DNA of 28,700 nt from Pseudozyma flocculosa PF-1 (GCF_000417875.1 NW_006920871.1:1-28700); one strand, 5' to 3'. Positions 1 through 10,039 are shown, counted from the stretch's first letter. Translations and numbers: made by a program. Notes: generated by a model from the sequence alone, not told the origin.

Positions 1-282
1 GCAAAGGAGCAGGCTGCGGGCCTCTGCTCGGGCTTGTTCCTCCTTCTTGTGCTTGGCGGCAAGCTTGTACCGTACCTTCCAGTTGTCCTGCTGGCGGACA
101 CCAGCCACCAAGTCGCGGCGGGCCGCAGCACCGAACGGCGAACGCGCCCAGTGCCAATCGACGTACTCGCAGCAGTCGACCAGGATGCACTCCTTGTCGA
201 CCTCAGTCATCGTCGAGGGGTTGTAGACGTGCGGGCCGAGCGCAACGAGCTCGTCCGTAGGGCAGGAGTAGCGGCTGGACAT
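1..282 (-). CDS. Hypothetical protein, 5' part only (runs off left edge)
   Basis: Reading the minus strand from the ATG at 282 gives 94 uninterrupted codons to the first base of the window, so only the N-terminus is visible. The protein begins MSSRYSCPTDELVALGPHVY and continues with a Cys/Trp-containing stretch (DCCEYVDWHWARSPFG near residues 36-51), then a Lys/Arg/Glu-rich helical segment (residues 70-90). The non-repetitive composition, Trp/Tyr/Cys content and absence of stops look like real coding sequence. No signal peptide or membrane segment is seen in this part. I do not recognise the family. The run AAG-GTACGG near position 74 could be a splice donor, so the last visible residues may be intron. 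The promoter must lie to the right, in the spacer shared with the plus-strand genes. Confidence 0.55.
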   Translation of the reverse strand, partial: MSSRYSCPTDELVALGPHVYNPSTMTEVDKECILVDCCEYVDWHWARSPFGAAARRDLVAGVRQQDNWKVRYKLAAKHKKEEQARAEARSLLLC

Positions 283-750
283 GGTGCTGGCGGATTGGGG
301 ATGGTGGTGGTGGGAAGCAAGCCTGAATGGGCTCCGTCCCCCTCCACAAAGGGCCACGTGGCGGCTTCCGCTTTGCAGGAGCTCAGCCCTGAAAGGGGGG
401 GTAATGTCACAGCCCTGGCCCAATCGGGGCTGAGCGGCGCGGGCCAGCGGAGCAGAGGATTCCGGAGCCGAAGTGAATTCTCTCCGCGCGGCCGCGGAGA
501 GGAATCACCAAGCCGCCAGCAATCCTCTGCGCGCCGGGCGACGTCGGCACGCACCGTGCGGCTCCGCAGTTGCTCCTGCTGGCAGGAGGATGCTTCGGAT
601 CCGCACCGAGGGCCAAGGGCTAGGCTTCGGGCACGACGGTGGCGTCCCACCTCGGAGCAACGCCCTGGGATGACAATGGAGGACAATAGGACAATAGAGG
701 CCATTCCTGATTGGTCGAGGCAGGGATGCCTTGACGCCGTAGGTAGACAG

Positions 751-756
751 TATATA
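751..756 (+). promoter_or_regulatory. TATA-like box
   Basis: TATATA stands out in otherwise GC-rich sequence and is followed by a pyrimidine-rich run and, 30 bases further, an ATG at 787. The spacing fits a plus-strand transcription start around 780. It could serve the candidate small gene at 787-1145, a noncoding transcript, or (the motif being symmetric) the minus-strand left-edge gene, although it lies about 470 bases from that ATG. Confidence 0.3.
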
Positions 757-786
757 GCCTAGTCCTCCTCCGCTTCCTAACCCTGG

Positions 787-1145
787 ATGCCCCTCATCCA
801 GTCTAGTCAATACCAGTCCTCACAGCTTGCTTGTCTTCCATCAACGTGAGAGCCCAAGGCTACCGTTGCCTAGCAATTACGACGCCTATCGACAGATCAC
901 CTTGCCAGCTCACTTCCGTAGTCATCCTTGACCGTGGACGCCTGCCAACGGTGCTCACAGTCGCCCTCGGTATCAACCTGCCGTTCCCGGACCTTGCTCG
1001 CGCCTCTGACAGGAGCACCAAAGCAATTGCCCTCCGACGCGCAGAGACTTCTCCGCCCCTCGGATACTCCTCTGCGCACTTGCCAGGTCGACCGTTACAC
1101 TTGACAGATGGAACTTCAAAGGTGTTTGAAGTCTGCGAGATGTAG
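787..1145 (+). CDS. Candidate small spliced gene, about 102 aa (weak)
   Basis: If an intron at 846-895 (GTGAGA...GACAG, 50 bases) is removed, the ATG at 787 joins in phase to an open frame ending with TAG at 1143-1145. The product would be about 102 residues, starting MPLIQSSQYQSSQLACLPST and ending KVFEVCEM. Support: a TATA box 31 bases upstream of the ATG, consensus-like splice borders, and a frame that stays open across the junction. Against: no recognised domain, a weak branch site, and the ease with which short GC-rich frames stay open by chance. It may equally be a noncoding leader. This is an inference from layout alone. Confidence 0.18.
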
Positions 1146-1763
1146 GTACAGCTTATATCATGTGTGTGTTCCCTTTCAGTGCTTAAAGTTGGGCAGCAGC
1201 CAAAGCTACCTCTTTGCACGTGTTATATTTGAAATTCTGTGCGCAGAAAGTGTTTCAGATGGATTGAGGATGCCCGCTGAGGTGTCGCGAGTTTTTCGGG
1301 CCTCGGGCGTGCGTGAGAAATTCGGGACTCGGGCTGACTGCCACACTCGCCCGACTTTGGGCGCGGCGGCGGCGGCGTTTCTTCCAAAAAAAAGGCGCAG
1401 AAGTGGCGGGCGGGCGAGTGGGGTGAGAGCGGCCGCCGCTGACTGACTGCCGTCGCTCGCTCGCCTTTGCCTCTTCTCTTCGACCCATCAACCACATCCC
1501 TCTCTCCCTCAGCGCCTCGGCCACCGCTTCGACTTCCTTCTCTTAGCGTCCCTGATATAGGCCTCTTCATGCTGTGAATGCCGCTGTCAACACACTCGCG
1601 ACACTAGATCCCGCCGCTCACAGCCCGCAGCTCGCCGCTCGCCGCCGCTACCGTCTTCACCTCGTCGGATCCCCCTCACTCGACCCATCCCGGTATCCAC
1701 GACTCGCGCACGCAGTATCGGCCGACAGGAGAGAGCAGCGACGGCGGCCTCGAGGATCCGTTA

Positions 1764-4700
1764 ATGCTTCGCAGAGCGTCTTGCTGCCTGCAGAGAAGCG
1801 CTACTCGGTTCTACGTCGGTCAAGCCGGCCCTGCCCGCCCTGCCAACGACGCTCTCGCTGCCGCCGCCCCTACTGCTCCCGGCGCGACCGCTCGCTCGTC
1901 CAGATGCATTTGCCAGCCTTCAGGACCGCAATCTGATGCCCGCGTCGGCTATCAGGGCGGGCTCGATCCTGCCCGCGCTGCGTCGCTGTCGCCGCGGGGG
2001 TCCCTCGGGCAGCGATTTGGACATGCGCTTCTCCCACGACTTTCCCTGCGGCCGCCGCACGGCCGCCACCGTCCTTGCCGGTCGATTTCGTCGATCTCAT
2101 CACCGCGAAGCACCGAAGCCGCCGACGATCTCTCCAACTCCTTCTTCTCTTCGGTGAGGCCGGAAGGCGCTGCCTCCAGCAACGGCAGACACCAGCGGGA
2201 CTCCTCATTCTCCACGCTTACCCACGGCCAGGCTCAACGCCAGCATCGGCACGTCGATCCTACCCGCCGCTTCGTGCCCGAGGTCATCGACCCCTCGCCG
2301 ACCTACCTCGGCACCGAGTACGACGGCCTCTGCCGGGCGCTGCGCGATCGGGACCTCGAGCTCAGCCTCGACGCCTTCGACCGCCTGCGCAACTCTTCGT
2401 CGACTGCGGTTCGGATCCCGCGCGACATCGTCATCCCGCTCTCGACCCTGATCGCACAGCAGCCCGGCATCAGTGGGCCCCTGGACTTTGACGATGCTTG
2501 TGCCAGGCTGCTGGACACGACCGCGGCGGCGCAGGCCCAGCACTCGTACGACCTCGACGACTTTGCGCAGCGGACGCTCTTCCGCTCACAGGCCGACTGC
2601 CTCTTCCGTCTGCTCCATTTCCTGCTCATCAAGGCCGAGCGCGCGGTCGCCTCCGACGAGGCAATTTCCCCGCGGACCAGGCGAGGGTTGCTCAAGAGCC
2701 TGAGGGAAGGCGTCGGCCGCCTCGACGACCATCTTTCCGGCCAGATGGAAGGCCAGGTCGACGCTTCGGATGCGGCGCTGACGACGCAACAGCTGGAGGC
2801 CGAGATCGAGCTCCGCGAGCGACTCGCGCTGTGCGCCGTCCGCCTGGGCAACGCTCGCATAGCAGCCGCCCAGCTCACCACGCTGGCGAAGCGTGCGCAG
2901 TCGTCGGAACACCCCGCCTACCTCGACTCGGCGACGTTTGAAGAGGTCCTGCAGGCCAGCGCTCAGCTGGTGTCGGCGGGCGTGCACCGGGCCAAGGCGT
3001 ACCTGCCCTCGCCCGTCGACGACCGAGCTGCCGTACCGGTCAAGGAAGACGTCGTGCCGCTGCTCGAGGCCCTACGCGCCACGCTGGCCGCCGACGTGGC
3101 CCCGTCCAAGCTCGTCCTGCACCAAGCGCTCGACGTGCTGGATTCCCCAACGCTGCGCTACCTTTTGCCGTTCGGACCCGCCGACGCGGCCTCGACCAGC
3201 CCCTCGCCGTTGACATCGGCGTCGGTCGCGGCGACCCAGGCTGCGGAGCGATTCGTGCCTCGGTGGCATCCATGGGACAACGACGCCGACGGCCCGGCCC
3301 TTCCCTCTGAACTGGTCAACTCGTTCGCAGACATGGTCGCGCTCGTTCTCGTCGAGCGCAAGGACATCGCACCGGCGCTCCACATCATCGAGACTCGCGC
3401 ATCGCCATCGTCGCCGTCTTCGCCGTCTTCGCCGTCGTCGTCGTCGTCGTCGTCCGCCCTCGGCCAGGATCGTGATGCCTCTGACGATCAATCGACGGCG
3501 TCGATCGCCGATCCCCTGGCGGACGCGCCCGACCAGGATCTGTTCGTCACGACGGCCAGTGTGCTCTCCAAGCGCATCCAAGAGATTGGTGGCCCCGACG
3601 CGGAGCTGGATCGAAGCACGTACCGCGCCGTCGTCAACGACGTCCGCGTCGTGATGCGCGTCTACTCGTCGGCGTGCCGCGCCGACATCGATCGCGACGC
3701 CTTTGCTGCGATCCACGTCGAGGTCATCCGGGCGCTCTCGGTGTTGATGCGGATCGGCCTGGTGCGCATCGGCAATTCGGAGGCCGACGGGCGGCGGCGC
3801 GACCATACCCGCGCTCACCTTGCCGACAAGAACGAGCGGGCCGGGTCTCGCGACCTGCTGCGGAGCTATCTACGCCGCCTCACCACGGCCATCCTCTCGC
3901 GCGATCCGACGCTGCGCGGTGGCAGCCTCGACCTGGGCTCCCACGCCTCGCTCCTCGGAATGCACATGAAGGTGCGCGACTACAGTTTCTCGAAGCGCCT
4001 CTACCAGCTCTTCCGGGTGCGCGATCCGATGCGCGACCTGTGGTCCCGCGGCCGGGGCTCAGGTTCGCTGCCCGAGCTCGCGCTCGACGGCATCTCGGCG
4101 CCGGATCGCTCCAGCTTTGGCTGGTTCTTTATCGAATCGCTCGGCGCCTCGCCGCGGCCGCACTTTGCCACTCGCCTCTACCTCGACTGGGTGGGCAGCG
4201 GCAACAATCTGAGCTCCAACCTCGTCGGCCTGTACGTCGAGGCGCTGCTCAGAGCCGGCCTCAACGCCGTCGCCGAACGCCTGCTGCGCGACCTCCACGA
4301 ACAGCGCGCCGTGATCCCGGCGTTCCTTGCGCGCCTCTTCGTCGACAAGTTTGCCGAGGCCGGGTATCCGGAGCAGGCCGTCGAAATGGCTCTGGCCCTT
4401 ACGAAAGCGTGGAAGGAACAGCTCGAGCCCCGGCCCTCGGGTGCGGAAGGCTCGGCCGAGGTGCCGCTGCTGGCGCCGTCCAACGACGCGCTGGTGCCTG
4501 TTCTCGAGATCTACAGCATCGCGCTGGACAAGGCAAGCCGAGCACGCTTCGGATGGACGCCGGAGCGAAGGGCGAGCCTTTTCAAGCTCTTTGACGAGTT
4601 CCGGCTGGGCCTGGGTCATTTTTTCAGACACGGTCGCAGCGCCCAGCCATCGCAGTCGTCCGGTACCGGCAGCGGCAGCGGCAGCGCCGACGCTCCGGAC

Positions 4701-5531
4701 GTCATCTCGATCCGCTACGTCCGCGATGCGTACAACGCCGCGATCCGGGTCCACCTCGAGCATCACGGCGACGTGCTCGACTCGTCGGACCCGTTCGAGG
4801 CGCTGCCCATCCACCTCGACCACGCGCGCAGGATCGAGAGCCAGACTACGGCGCTCGACGTGGCGCGGCAGCAGATCCGCCGGCTGGCCGACGAGATGAA
4901 GGAGATGGGCGTCGAGTTTGACAGCTGGACGTGGGGGATGCTGGTGCTGGCCGAGCTCGCCACCATCGACGGGCGGCGTTCGGGCAAGGCGCAGCTGCTG
5001 CGGGCCGTGCGGCTGTTTGAGCAGAGCACGACGGCCAGCTACCTCGCCGACGGCGCCCTGCGAGTCGACGCCGCCGACGCAACAATCTCGAGCACGAGCA
5101 CGAGCAGCGCGCCCGGCGCAGGTGCATCGACCGCCGCCGCCGACGAAGAGGCGGTGGCACGGCTGCCCTACTTCCCCACACGCAAGCGTCAAGTGGCGGC
5201 GGTGCGCAAGGACGTGCTCGTGCGGTCCGAGGTGGCGGGCCGGCTGATTGTCTGGCTGGCGCGCGAGGGGCAGTTAACGCTGGCGCACAGCGTCTACCGG
5301 ATCTGGAAAGGGCGGCAGGCTGCGCTGTCTAGCAAAAAGGTGTGGGACTGGGGCGTCGAGGGCGCGCGGATCTTTCTCCTGGCCGCCGAGGGGCGAGGCG
5401 GTGACGGCGACGAGTGGAAGCGCGAGCTTGCCAAGCTCGTCGAGAGGGGCTACTCGCCCAAGCCTCACTTTGTCAGGCGGCTCGACGCCCTCGACCAGGC
5501 CCGCCGCAGTGCAAAGGACCGGCAGCCGTAG
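1764..5531 (+). CDS. Large PPR-like protein, probably mitochondrial
   Basis: Single-exon gene, 1255 aa. The first ~110 residues are rich in Arg, Ala and Ser with very few acidic residues (start MLRRASCCLQRSATRFYVGQ), which is typical of a mitochondrial presequence. The body is almost all helical and contains helix-turn-helix units of pentatricopeptide type, for example YDGLCRALRDRDLELSLDAF (about residue 190) and a run at about 780-880 including LVGLYVEALLRAGLNAVAER and the following FLARLFVDKFAEAGYPEQAV. A Ser/Pro low-complexity loop sits at about residues 547-565 and a Gly/Ser loop near 970. PPR proteins bind organellar RNA and act in processing, stability or translation; that role is inferred here. 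The upstream pyrimidine-rich leader supports the ATG at 1764. The exact subfamily (for example Cbp, Atp or Aep-type factors) is not recognised. The repeats are degenerate, so another alpha-solenoid fold is possible. Confidence 0.7.
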   Translation: MLRRASCCLQRSATRFYVGQAGPARPANDALAAAAPTAPGATARSSRCICQPSGPQSDARVGYQGGLDPARAASLSPRGSLGQRFGHALLPRLSLRPPHGRHRPCRSISSISSPRSTEAADDLSNSFFSSVRPEGAASSNGRHQRDSSFSTLTHGQAQRQHRHVDPTRRFVPEVIDPSPTYLGTEYDGLCRALRDRDLELSLDAFDRLRNSSSTAVRIPRDIVIPLSTLIAQQPGISGPLDFDDACARLLDTTAAAQAQHSYDLDDFAQRTLFRSQADCLFRLLHFLLIKAERAVASDEAISPRTRRGLLKSLREGVGRLDDHLSGQMEGQVDASDAALTTQQLEAEIELRERLALCAVRLGNARIAAAQLTTLAKRAQSSEHPAYLDSATFEEVLQASAQLVSAGVHRAKAYLPSPVDDRAAVPVKEDVVPLLEALRATLAADVAPSKLVLHQALDVLDSPTLRYLLPFGPADAASTSPSPLTSASVAATQAAERFVPRWHPWDNDADGPALPSELVNSFADMVALVLVERKDIAPALHIIETRASPSSPSSPSSPSSSSSSSALGQDRDASDDQSTASIADPLADAPDQDLFVTTASVLSKRIQEIGGPDAELDRSTYRAVVNDVRVVMRVYSSACRADIDRDAFAAIHVEVIRALSVLMRIGLVRIGNSEADGRRRDHTRAHLADKNERAGSRDLLRSYLRRLTTAILSRDPTLRGGSLDLGSHASLLGMHMKVRDYSFSKRLYQLFRVRDPMRDLWSRGRGSGSLPELALDGISAPDRSSFGWFFIESLGASPRPHFATRLYLDWVGSGNNLSSNLVGLYVEALLRAGLNAVAERLLRDLHEQRAVIPAFLARLFVDKFAEAGYPEQAVEMALALTKAWKEQLEPRPSGAEGSAEVPLLAPSNDALVPVLEIYSIALDKASRARFGWTPERRASLFKLFDEFRLGLGHFFRHGRSAQPSQSSGTGSGSGSADAPDVISIRYVRDAYNAAIRVHLEHHGDVLDSSDPFEALPIHLDHARRIESQTTALDVARQQIRRLADEMKEMGVEFDSWTWGMLVLAELATIDGRRSGKAQLLRAVRLFEQSTTASYLADGALRVDAADATISSTSTSSAPGAGASTAAADEEAVARLPYFPTRKRQVAAVRKDVLVRSEVAGRLIVWLAREGQLTLAHSVYRIWKGRQAALSSKKVWDWGVEGARIFLLAAEGRGGDGDEWKRELAKLVERGYSPKPHFVRRLDALDQARRSAKDRQP
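3402..3456 (+). repeat. In-frame TCG/CCG triplet tract (Ser/Pro)
   Basis: Reiterated TCG, CCG and TCT triplets code for a Pro-Ser then pure-Ser stretch inside the PPR-like protein (about residues 547-563). It lies between helical segments and is most likely a length-variable linker. Confidence 0.8.
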
Positions 5532-6070
5532 CCGGCGGTCGCGGGGGGCGATAACATCGTCGTCGCACCATCATTATTCGCAGTTGTCACGGCTAGATAG
5601 AGACTCGGCTGCGGCGATGCGGGCGAGTGGCGCAACGACCGCATTGGGTCAGAGTGGACGAGGACCAGGAAGAAGGGGCGGAAAGTCTACGCAATCGCAA
5701 AAGCAACGGTCCGTTCGCATGGCCATAATAGCAGCTCGACATCGACACCGCCCGCCGATCTTGGCTTTCGGACGAAGCTCGACGGCGCGCTGCTCTCGTC
5801 TGACCAGCATCCTCCATGCATGGCGTTTGTGAGATGGCAGGCTTTTGCTCTCGCCGCTGCGGTCACTCGACTCCGGCATCGAGCCATCACGCACGCCTAC
5901 GCCTACGCCTACTGGCTGTTGTCGGCGAGCAGAGGCGATGTGGGTGCAAGCACTGCTGGCCTGGACCGCTGAATCGGGCCTGCCCGTGGTCAATCTTGGC
6001 CCGGCGCGCCATGCCGCGCCCAGCTCAGCCCGGGGCGTACGAGGGTGCCACTCCTTGGCTCGCTGCTCTG

Positions 6071-6105
6071 CTTGCCGCTTGCCGCTTGCTCCTTGCTCCT
6101 TGCTT
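6071..6105. repeat. 7-base tandem repeat, five units
   Basis: Five consecutive heptamers of form CTTGCYN (two CTTGCCG, two CTTGCTC, one CTTGCTT) in noncoding sequence. Simple slippage-type repeat. Confidence 0.8.
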
Positions 6106-6540
6106 GTAGGCCGGATCGACCCGGGGCGCGCCGGGCTGCAACGCCGCAGGTGCTTTAGCCGCCAGCCTTGACTTGACTCCAGGGCGCTCACTCGCGGACG
6201 TGCCGACGGCATCGTCGCGGGACATCGCTCAGTGCTCCGCGACAACGGTGCGTAGAGGCAGCGCACGCTCCTCGCTCGGGACCGGCGACTGGCCGGCCTC
6301 GCTTCTCTGTCAGCGTGCGTAGCAGGCTAGCTCGAGGTCTCCTCTCGCCGGATCGAGCAAGCGGACAAGCAAGCTTGGCCAGCTCGCTGCCTGCCGACGG
6401 AGAGTCAACCTTAATGCCACCCTGCCTGCCTGTTGCCTCTCTCGCGGCGCAGCTCAAGCTCACGCTCTGGAGGGGCGCCAGGCGAGCACTTATGGCCCAG
6501 TCGGCGCTAGCCCGCCTTGAGTCGTTGGCTTTCGTCGGCC

Positions 6541-6560
6541 GATGCGATGCGATGCGATGC
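6541..6560. repeat. GATGC pentamer x4
   Basis: Four perfect GATGC units in noncoding sequence. The reverse-complement unit (GCATC) recurs downstream of two genes in this window (about 14913 and 24232). Confidence 0.85.
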
Positions 6561-8377
6561 AGCGCAGCTTCGCTCTCTCCTCGCTGGCCACGAGCGGGCT
6601 CGTCAAGCCCGGCGGAGTGCCGGGAGCTGTGCGTGCAGGACAAGCTCAGCGCGGACGTCTCCGGAAATGCGAGGTGAGCGCGGAGCCCGTTCGAGAGAGC
6701 GACCGCCTACCTGCCACCTCAGAGACGCGCCGCAATTGACCACGCCCGTTTGCTCGACTGCTGCAACCTGGAAAGCCCTTCGCGGGCGCAGCTAGCCCGG
6801 CAGGGAGCCGCAAACAAGCAAGCACGTACGCAAGCCAGTAGGCAGGCGATGGTGAGGGGCGTAGTCACCCACGGGGCACCCAAGCGGCGACTCTGGATGG
6901 GAAGCAGGCAAGCGGAACGCTCGTGGGCAAGGCCGCGTCGAGGCCGGGATCCCGAGCCCGACGCGCGGATGTTGCGTCTTTTTTAAACGCGCAAAAAAGC
7001 GGGTTGCGCCGAAATCCCTGCTTGATTCGGCCTCCTCTGAACTCTGCGATGGTCAGGAGGCAGCCAGGCAGGCACGGCTGTTGCATCGCTGCCTGCTGAT
7101 GAGATCGAGGCCCGTTGACCGTCGTCCGTGGGAATACCACCGCGTCCGCCACGCAGGCAAGCCAGGCCCTCGCAGCTCTCGCTTTCGACGCCTCGGATCG
7201 CCACCCGTCGACCCGCTCCTGTCGTCGTGTCGCTATGCGGCAGCGCCGCCGGTCCCCATCGTGAGCGTTGATCTGGCGGGGGGCAGAACACATAAAGGCG
7301 TCTCCTCCCTCTGTCTTGAGCAGCCCCCCCTGTACGAAAGACAGAACCGCCTCCACCGATCCCGACCTTTGCCCCTGCTCTCTTCTCTATGGGCACAAGG
7401 ACGCTCACTCGCCCACCTGACCTCGATGCGGATGGAGTCAGCGTCGTCGACTCGCTGGGCCGGCACAATGGCGCGGCGATCCAGCTCTCTCGTTGGGTGG
7501 GCTGGCGAGATGCCCGCGCCTGGCCGGTCAATGGGCCGCCGGAAGACGGATGGCTCGTCTCTGCCTACTGCCTCAGCCATTCGGTCGCAGAGTCCGGCGG
7601 TGCGCACGCGCCCCTGACGAACGCAACGAAGGTACGCGCGGCGAGCCCACCATCTTTAGCGGCGCTTCAATCCTCCTCAGGCCTGCCTTTGCTGGCCGTG
7701 AAGCCGGTCGATGCTTATCAGACAAGCGTTTGCGCCACTGTGCTTGGCGCTTCGCCCCGACCGCTCTCCGAGGCCCCCCCGAACCTAATTTCGTTCCCCA
7801 GGTCACTCGCCGCCCGCCCACAGCAGGCTCGCGCATGTCGACAAGCAGGTCCTTGGCGACCTAGCCTGTCCTAGCCTCTTTTCGGACGCACCGGCCGGAG
7901 AGAAGGGGACGCGGCCAGCCAAGGCACTGGAACGGCGCAGATCGCCCCTGGTGGCGACGACGGGGGCCTCGCGGCACAGCCAATAACGTGCGGCCCACGA
8001 GCCCGAGAATGACGACGGGCAACGTTCCTGGCCACTGACCCAATGCGGTGGTTGATCCGCGTTGCCCTACCACCCCGGCCCCCATCGGCAGCGACACAAA
8101 AGAGGCGAAGGCGAGGAACAAGCAAGATGCACGTCGCGACCGTACAGACCAACGCAACGGACGACAGCGGACAACAGACACAGCAGGTAGACAGAGATCG
8201 GGGTCCCGCTGACCCTGCCCACACCCCACCTTGCTTTGCCCCGCTCTCCTTCTCTCTCTGCCTCTTTTTGCCTCCCGACCTGTCGTCTCCCCGAGCTTAG
8301 CCTGCAGGCTCAGAGCGTCTTTGCCGGGCGCGTGGGCAGAGCAGCCTGCCAAAGCTGCCCATAGGGTCCTCGCAGCG

Positions 8378-10039
8378 ATGCTCGAGAGCGTGCGCGCCAG
8401 GTCGCAGACAGAGGCTAGGTCACTCCTCCACCACCGCCGCCCGGTCGGATCTACAAAATGGCGGGCAGCGAGCTCGGACGGCGCCGAACATCGCACCCGC
8501 CTGTCCCAACCTCCGTTCGCTTCCTCTCGCCGCTGCGACGACTGCCCCGGCCCAAGCATCTGTCCGATCCTCGAGATGCGTCAACGTCAGTCTCCATGCC
8601 AAGCCGGCGCTATTCGCATCGCGCCAGTACCAGCAGCGTCGACAACAGCTCCACCATCCTCGTTATCAGGCAAACCGCCACCATCGATGCTGCTGCAGTC
8701 ACGGCAGCTGGTGCCGCACCAGTCCCCTCTCAACGAAGCCGCCCTGCTGCCGCAGGCGGGGCGGACACAAAGCTCGCCGTCCCAACGCGGACCGAGCCCG
8801 AAGGCGTCGCAGCCTGAGCAGTGCCACGATCGCGCCACGTCGCCGGTACACCCGCAGCTCGACCTCGCCGCGTTGCAGGCCCAAGCCGAGATGCTCGAGA
8901 TGCAGGCTCGGCTGGCCACTGAGGAGGCGGAGCGCGAGGCCGAGCAGCAGTGCCTCCAGCTCTTCGACCAGAGGGGCGTGCGGGTGACCCACGCGTGCGA
9001 GCACTGTCGGCAGAGAAAGGCAAAGGTGCGTTGGCGGGCCGGCCTTGCCGTTCGTTTCGACGCGCTCCAGCGATGCGGACGAATACGAAGGGCTGACGCT
9101 GGTAATTGTTGCCACCCTTGCTTCCCCACTCACGCCGGAACCCTCCCCCTCCATTGTCCATTGTGACCCCTGCTGGATCCCTCTGCCGACGGACCCCACT
9201 TGTGACAGTGCTCGGGCACGCAGCCGTGCAATCGCTGCACGAGGTCGGGTCGACTGTGCCACTTTACCATTGTCGAAAAGAAGCGCAAGGTGACGACCGA
9301 CGTGCGAGGACGCAACGCGATGTCGTCCGCTCACGCCGGCGGCTACCGCGCACCGTCGTTCGCTGCCCAGACCGCCCTAGCGCGCCGATTTGGGTCGCGA
9401 TACTCGCCACTCTCCTCCAACGGCTCACCGGACCTGCCGTCGACCATGCCGCGCATGCTGGGCCTGCCCAATGCCTCGGTCATGGAGTACAGCGGATCGC
9501 AGCTCATTGAGCGGCTCCATCCAGCCAGCGAGGGCTTGGCGCGCAGCAACAGCATGCCTCTGTCTCCCGCGCCGCCGTCGGACCTTGTCACGGAGCCGCA
9601 CGCCTGGTCCGATGCCGTCGTCGGCTTCGGTAGCGGCGATGCCCGGCTGCCGCACTTTAGCCTGGCGGTGCCGGACTGGCAGAGCCAGAGCGCGTCGGTT
9701 GTAGAGACGAGCGGGAGCCGGTCGGAAGGCCACTACTCTGCTTCTGGCGGCGGCGGCGGCGGAAGCCCCCGTGCAGGCAACGCGAGCTACCTCGACGGCC
9801 TCGGTGGCAGCGCTGCACCGCTACCGTCGTTCAGCTTCGACGGCCAACCGCGACCTCTGGCCATGTCCGTCGTCGAGGACGACTGCCGCGCTACTCGCTA
9901 CGTCTCGCCCGCCTGCGGCGTCGGCGCTGACCATCGAGAGTCGTGGGATGAAGCAGCGGCGAGGGGCGCGACTAAAGGTTCGAGCAGCGGCGCCGCCTTG
10001 CTCAATTCGTCAGGCGACGTCGTGGCTCTGTGGCGCTAG
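8378..10039 (+). CDS. Zn2Cys6 (Gal4-type) transcription factor
   Basis: Two exons: 8378-9025 and 9209-10039. The 183-base intron (GTGCGT...GACAG, with CTGAC at 9093) lies exactly before the third zinc-cluster cysteine. Joining gives ACEHCRQRKAK then CSGTQPCNRCTRSGRLC: six cysteines spaced CX2CX6CX5CX2CX6C (C207, C210, C217, C223, C226, C233 of about 492 aa), followed by a basic VEKKRK linker. This binuclear zinc cluster binds DNA, usually CGG-containing sites, so the product is nuclear. A charged helical stretch (about residues 161-196) precedes the cluster. The C-terminal ~240 residues are Ser/Gly/Pro-rich, and I see no fungal_trans middle-homology domain. The start is uncertain: 8378 and 8576 are in frame with equal Kozak context, 8231 lies inside the pyrimidine-rich leader, and an out-of-frame ATG with better context is at 8458. 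Target genes cannot be told from the sequence. Confidence 0.82.

Larger units (their letters stand above)
283..1763. other. Spacer with AT-richer island and pyrimidine-rich leader
   Basis: This divergent spacer separates the left-edge gene (minus) from the large PPR-like gene (plus). Positions 283-700 are GC-rich with no convincing gene. A TATA-like box lies at 751-756. Positions 1090-1260 are clearly more AT-rich than the surroundings and hold a 7-bp inverted repeat (1114-1131) and a CACGTG E-box (1217-1222). Positions 1440-1570 are pyrimidine-rich, as expected for a fungal promoter/5' leader, and end about 200 bases before the ATG at 1764. A weak candidate small gene (787-1145) is listed separately. 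Confidence 0.5.
5532..8377. other. Long spacer, no supported gene, short tandem repeats
   Basis: A 2.8 kb stretch between the PPR-like gene and the zinc-cluster regulator. Open frames exist on both strands but are Arg/Ala/Pro-rich, mutually overlapping and without recognisable domains. Visible structure: CGCCTA x3 (5894-5911), a 7-base unit x5 (6071-6105), GATGC x4 (6541-6560), and a T6/A6 hairpin-like inverted repeat (6978-6999). A CATAAAGG box near 7290 is followed by a pyrimidine-rich run and an ATG at 7389 opening a 161-codon frame without recognisable features. Positions 8235-8300 are strongly pyrimidine-rich and are probably the promoter/leader of the next gene. No tRNA or rRNA was seen. 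Confidence 0.5.

Noticed and set aside
4059..5192. 377-codon minus-strand frame opposite the PPR-like gene
   Set aside because: Antisense shadow of a GC-rich coding region; the plus frame is longer and has protein-like composition.
7389..7874. 161-codon plus-strand frame after a CATAAAGG box and pyrimidine run
   Set aside because: Promoter-like context, but no domain. The one attractive splice pair (7632/7680) breaks the frame. Left uncalled, worth checking against RNA data.
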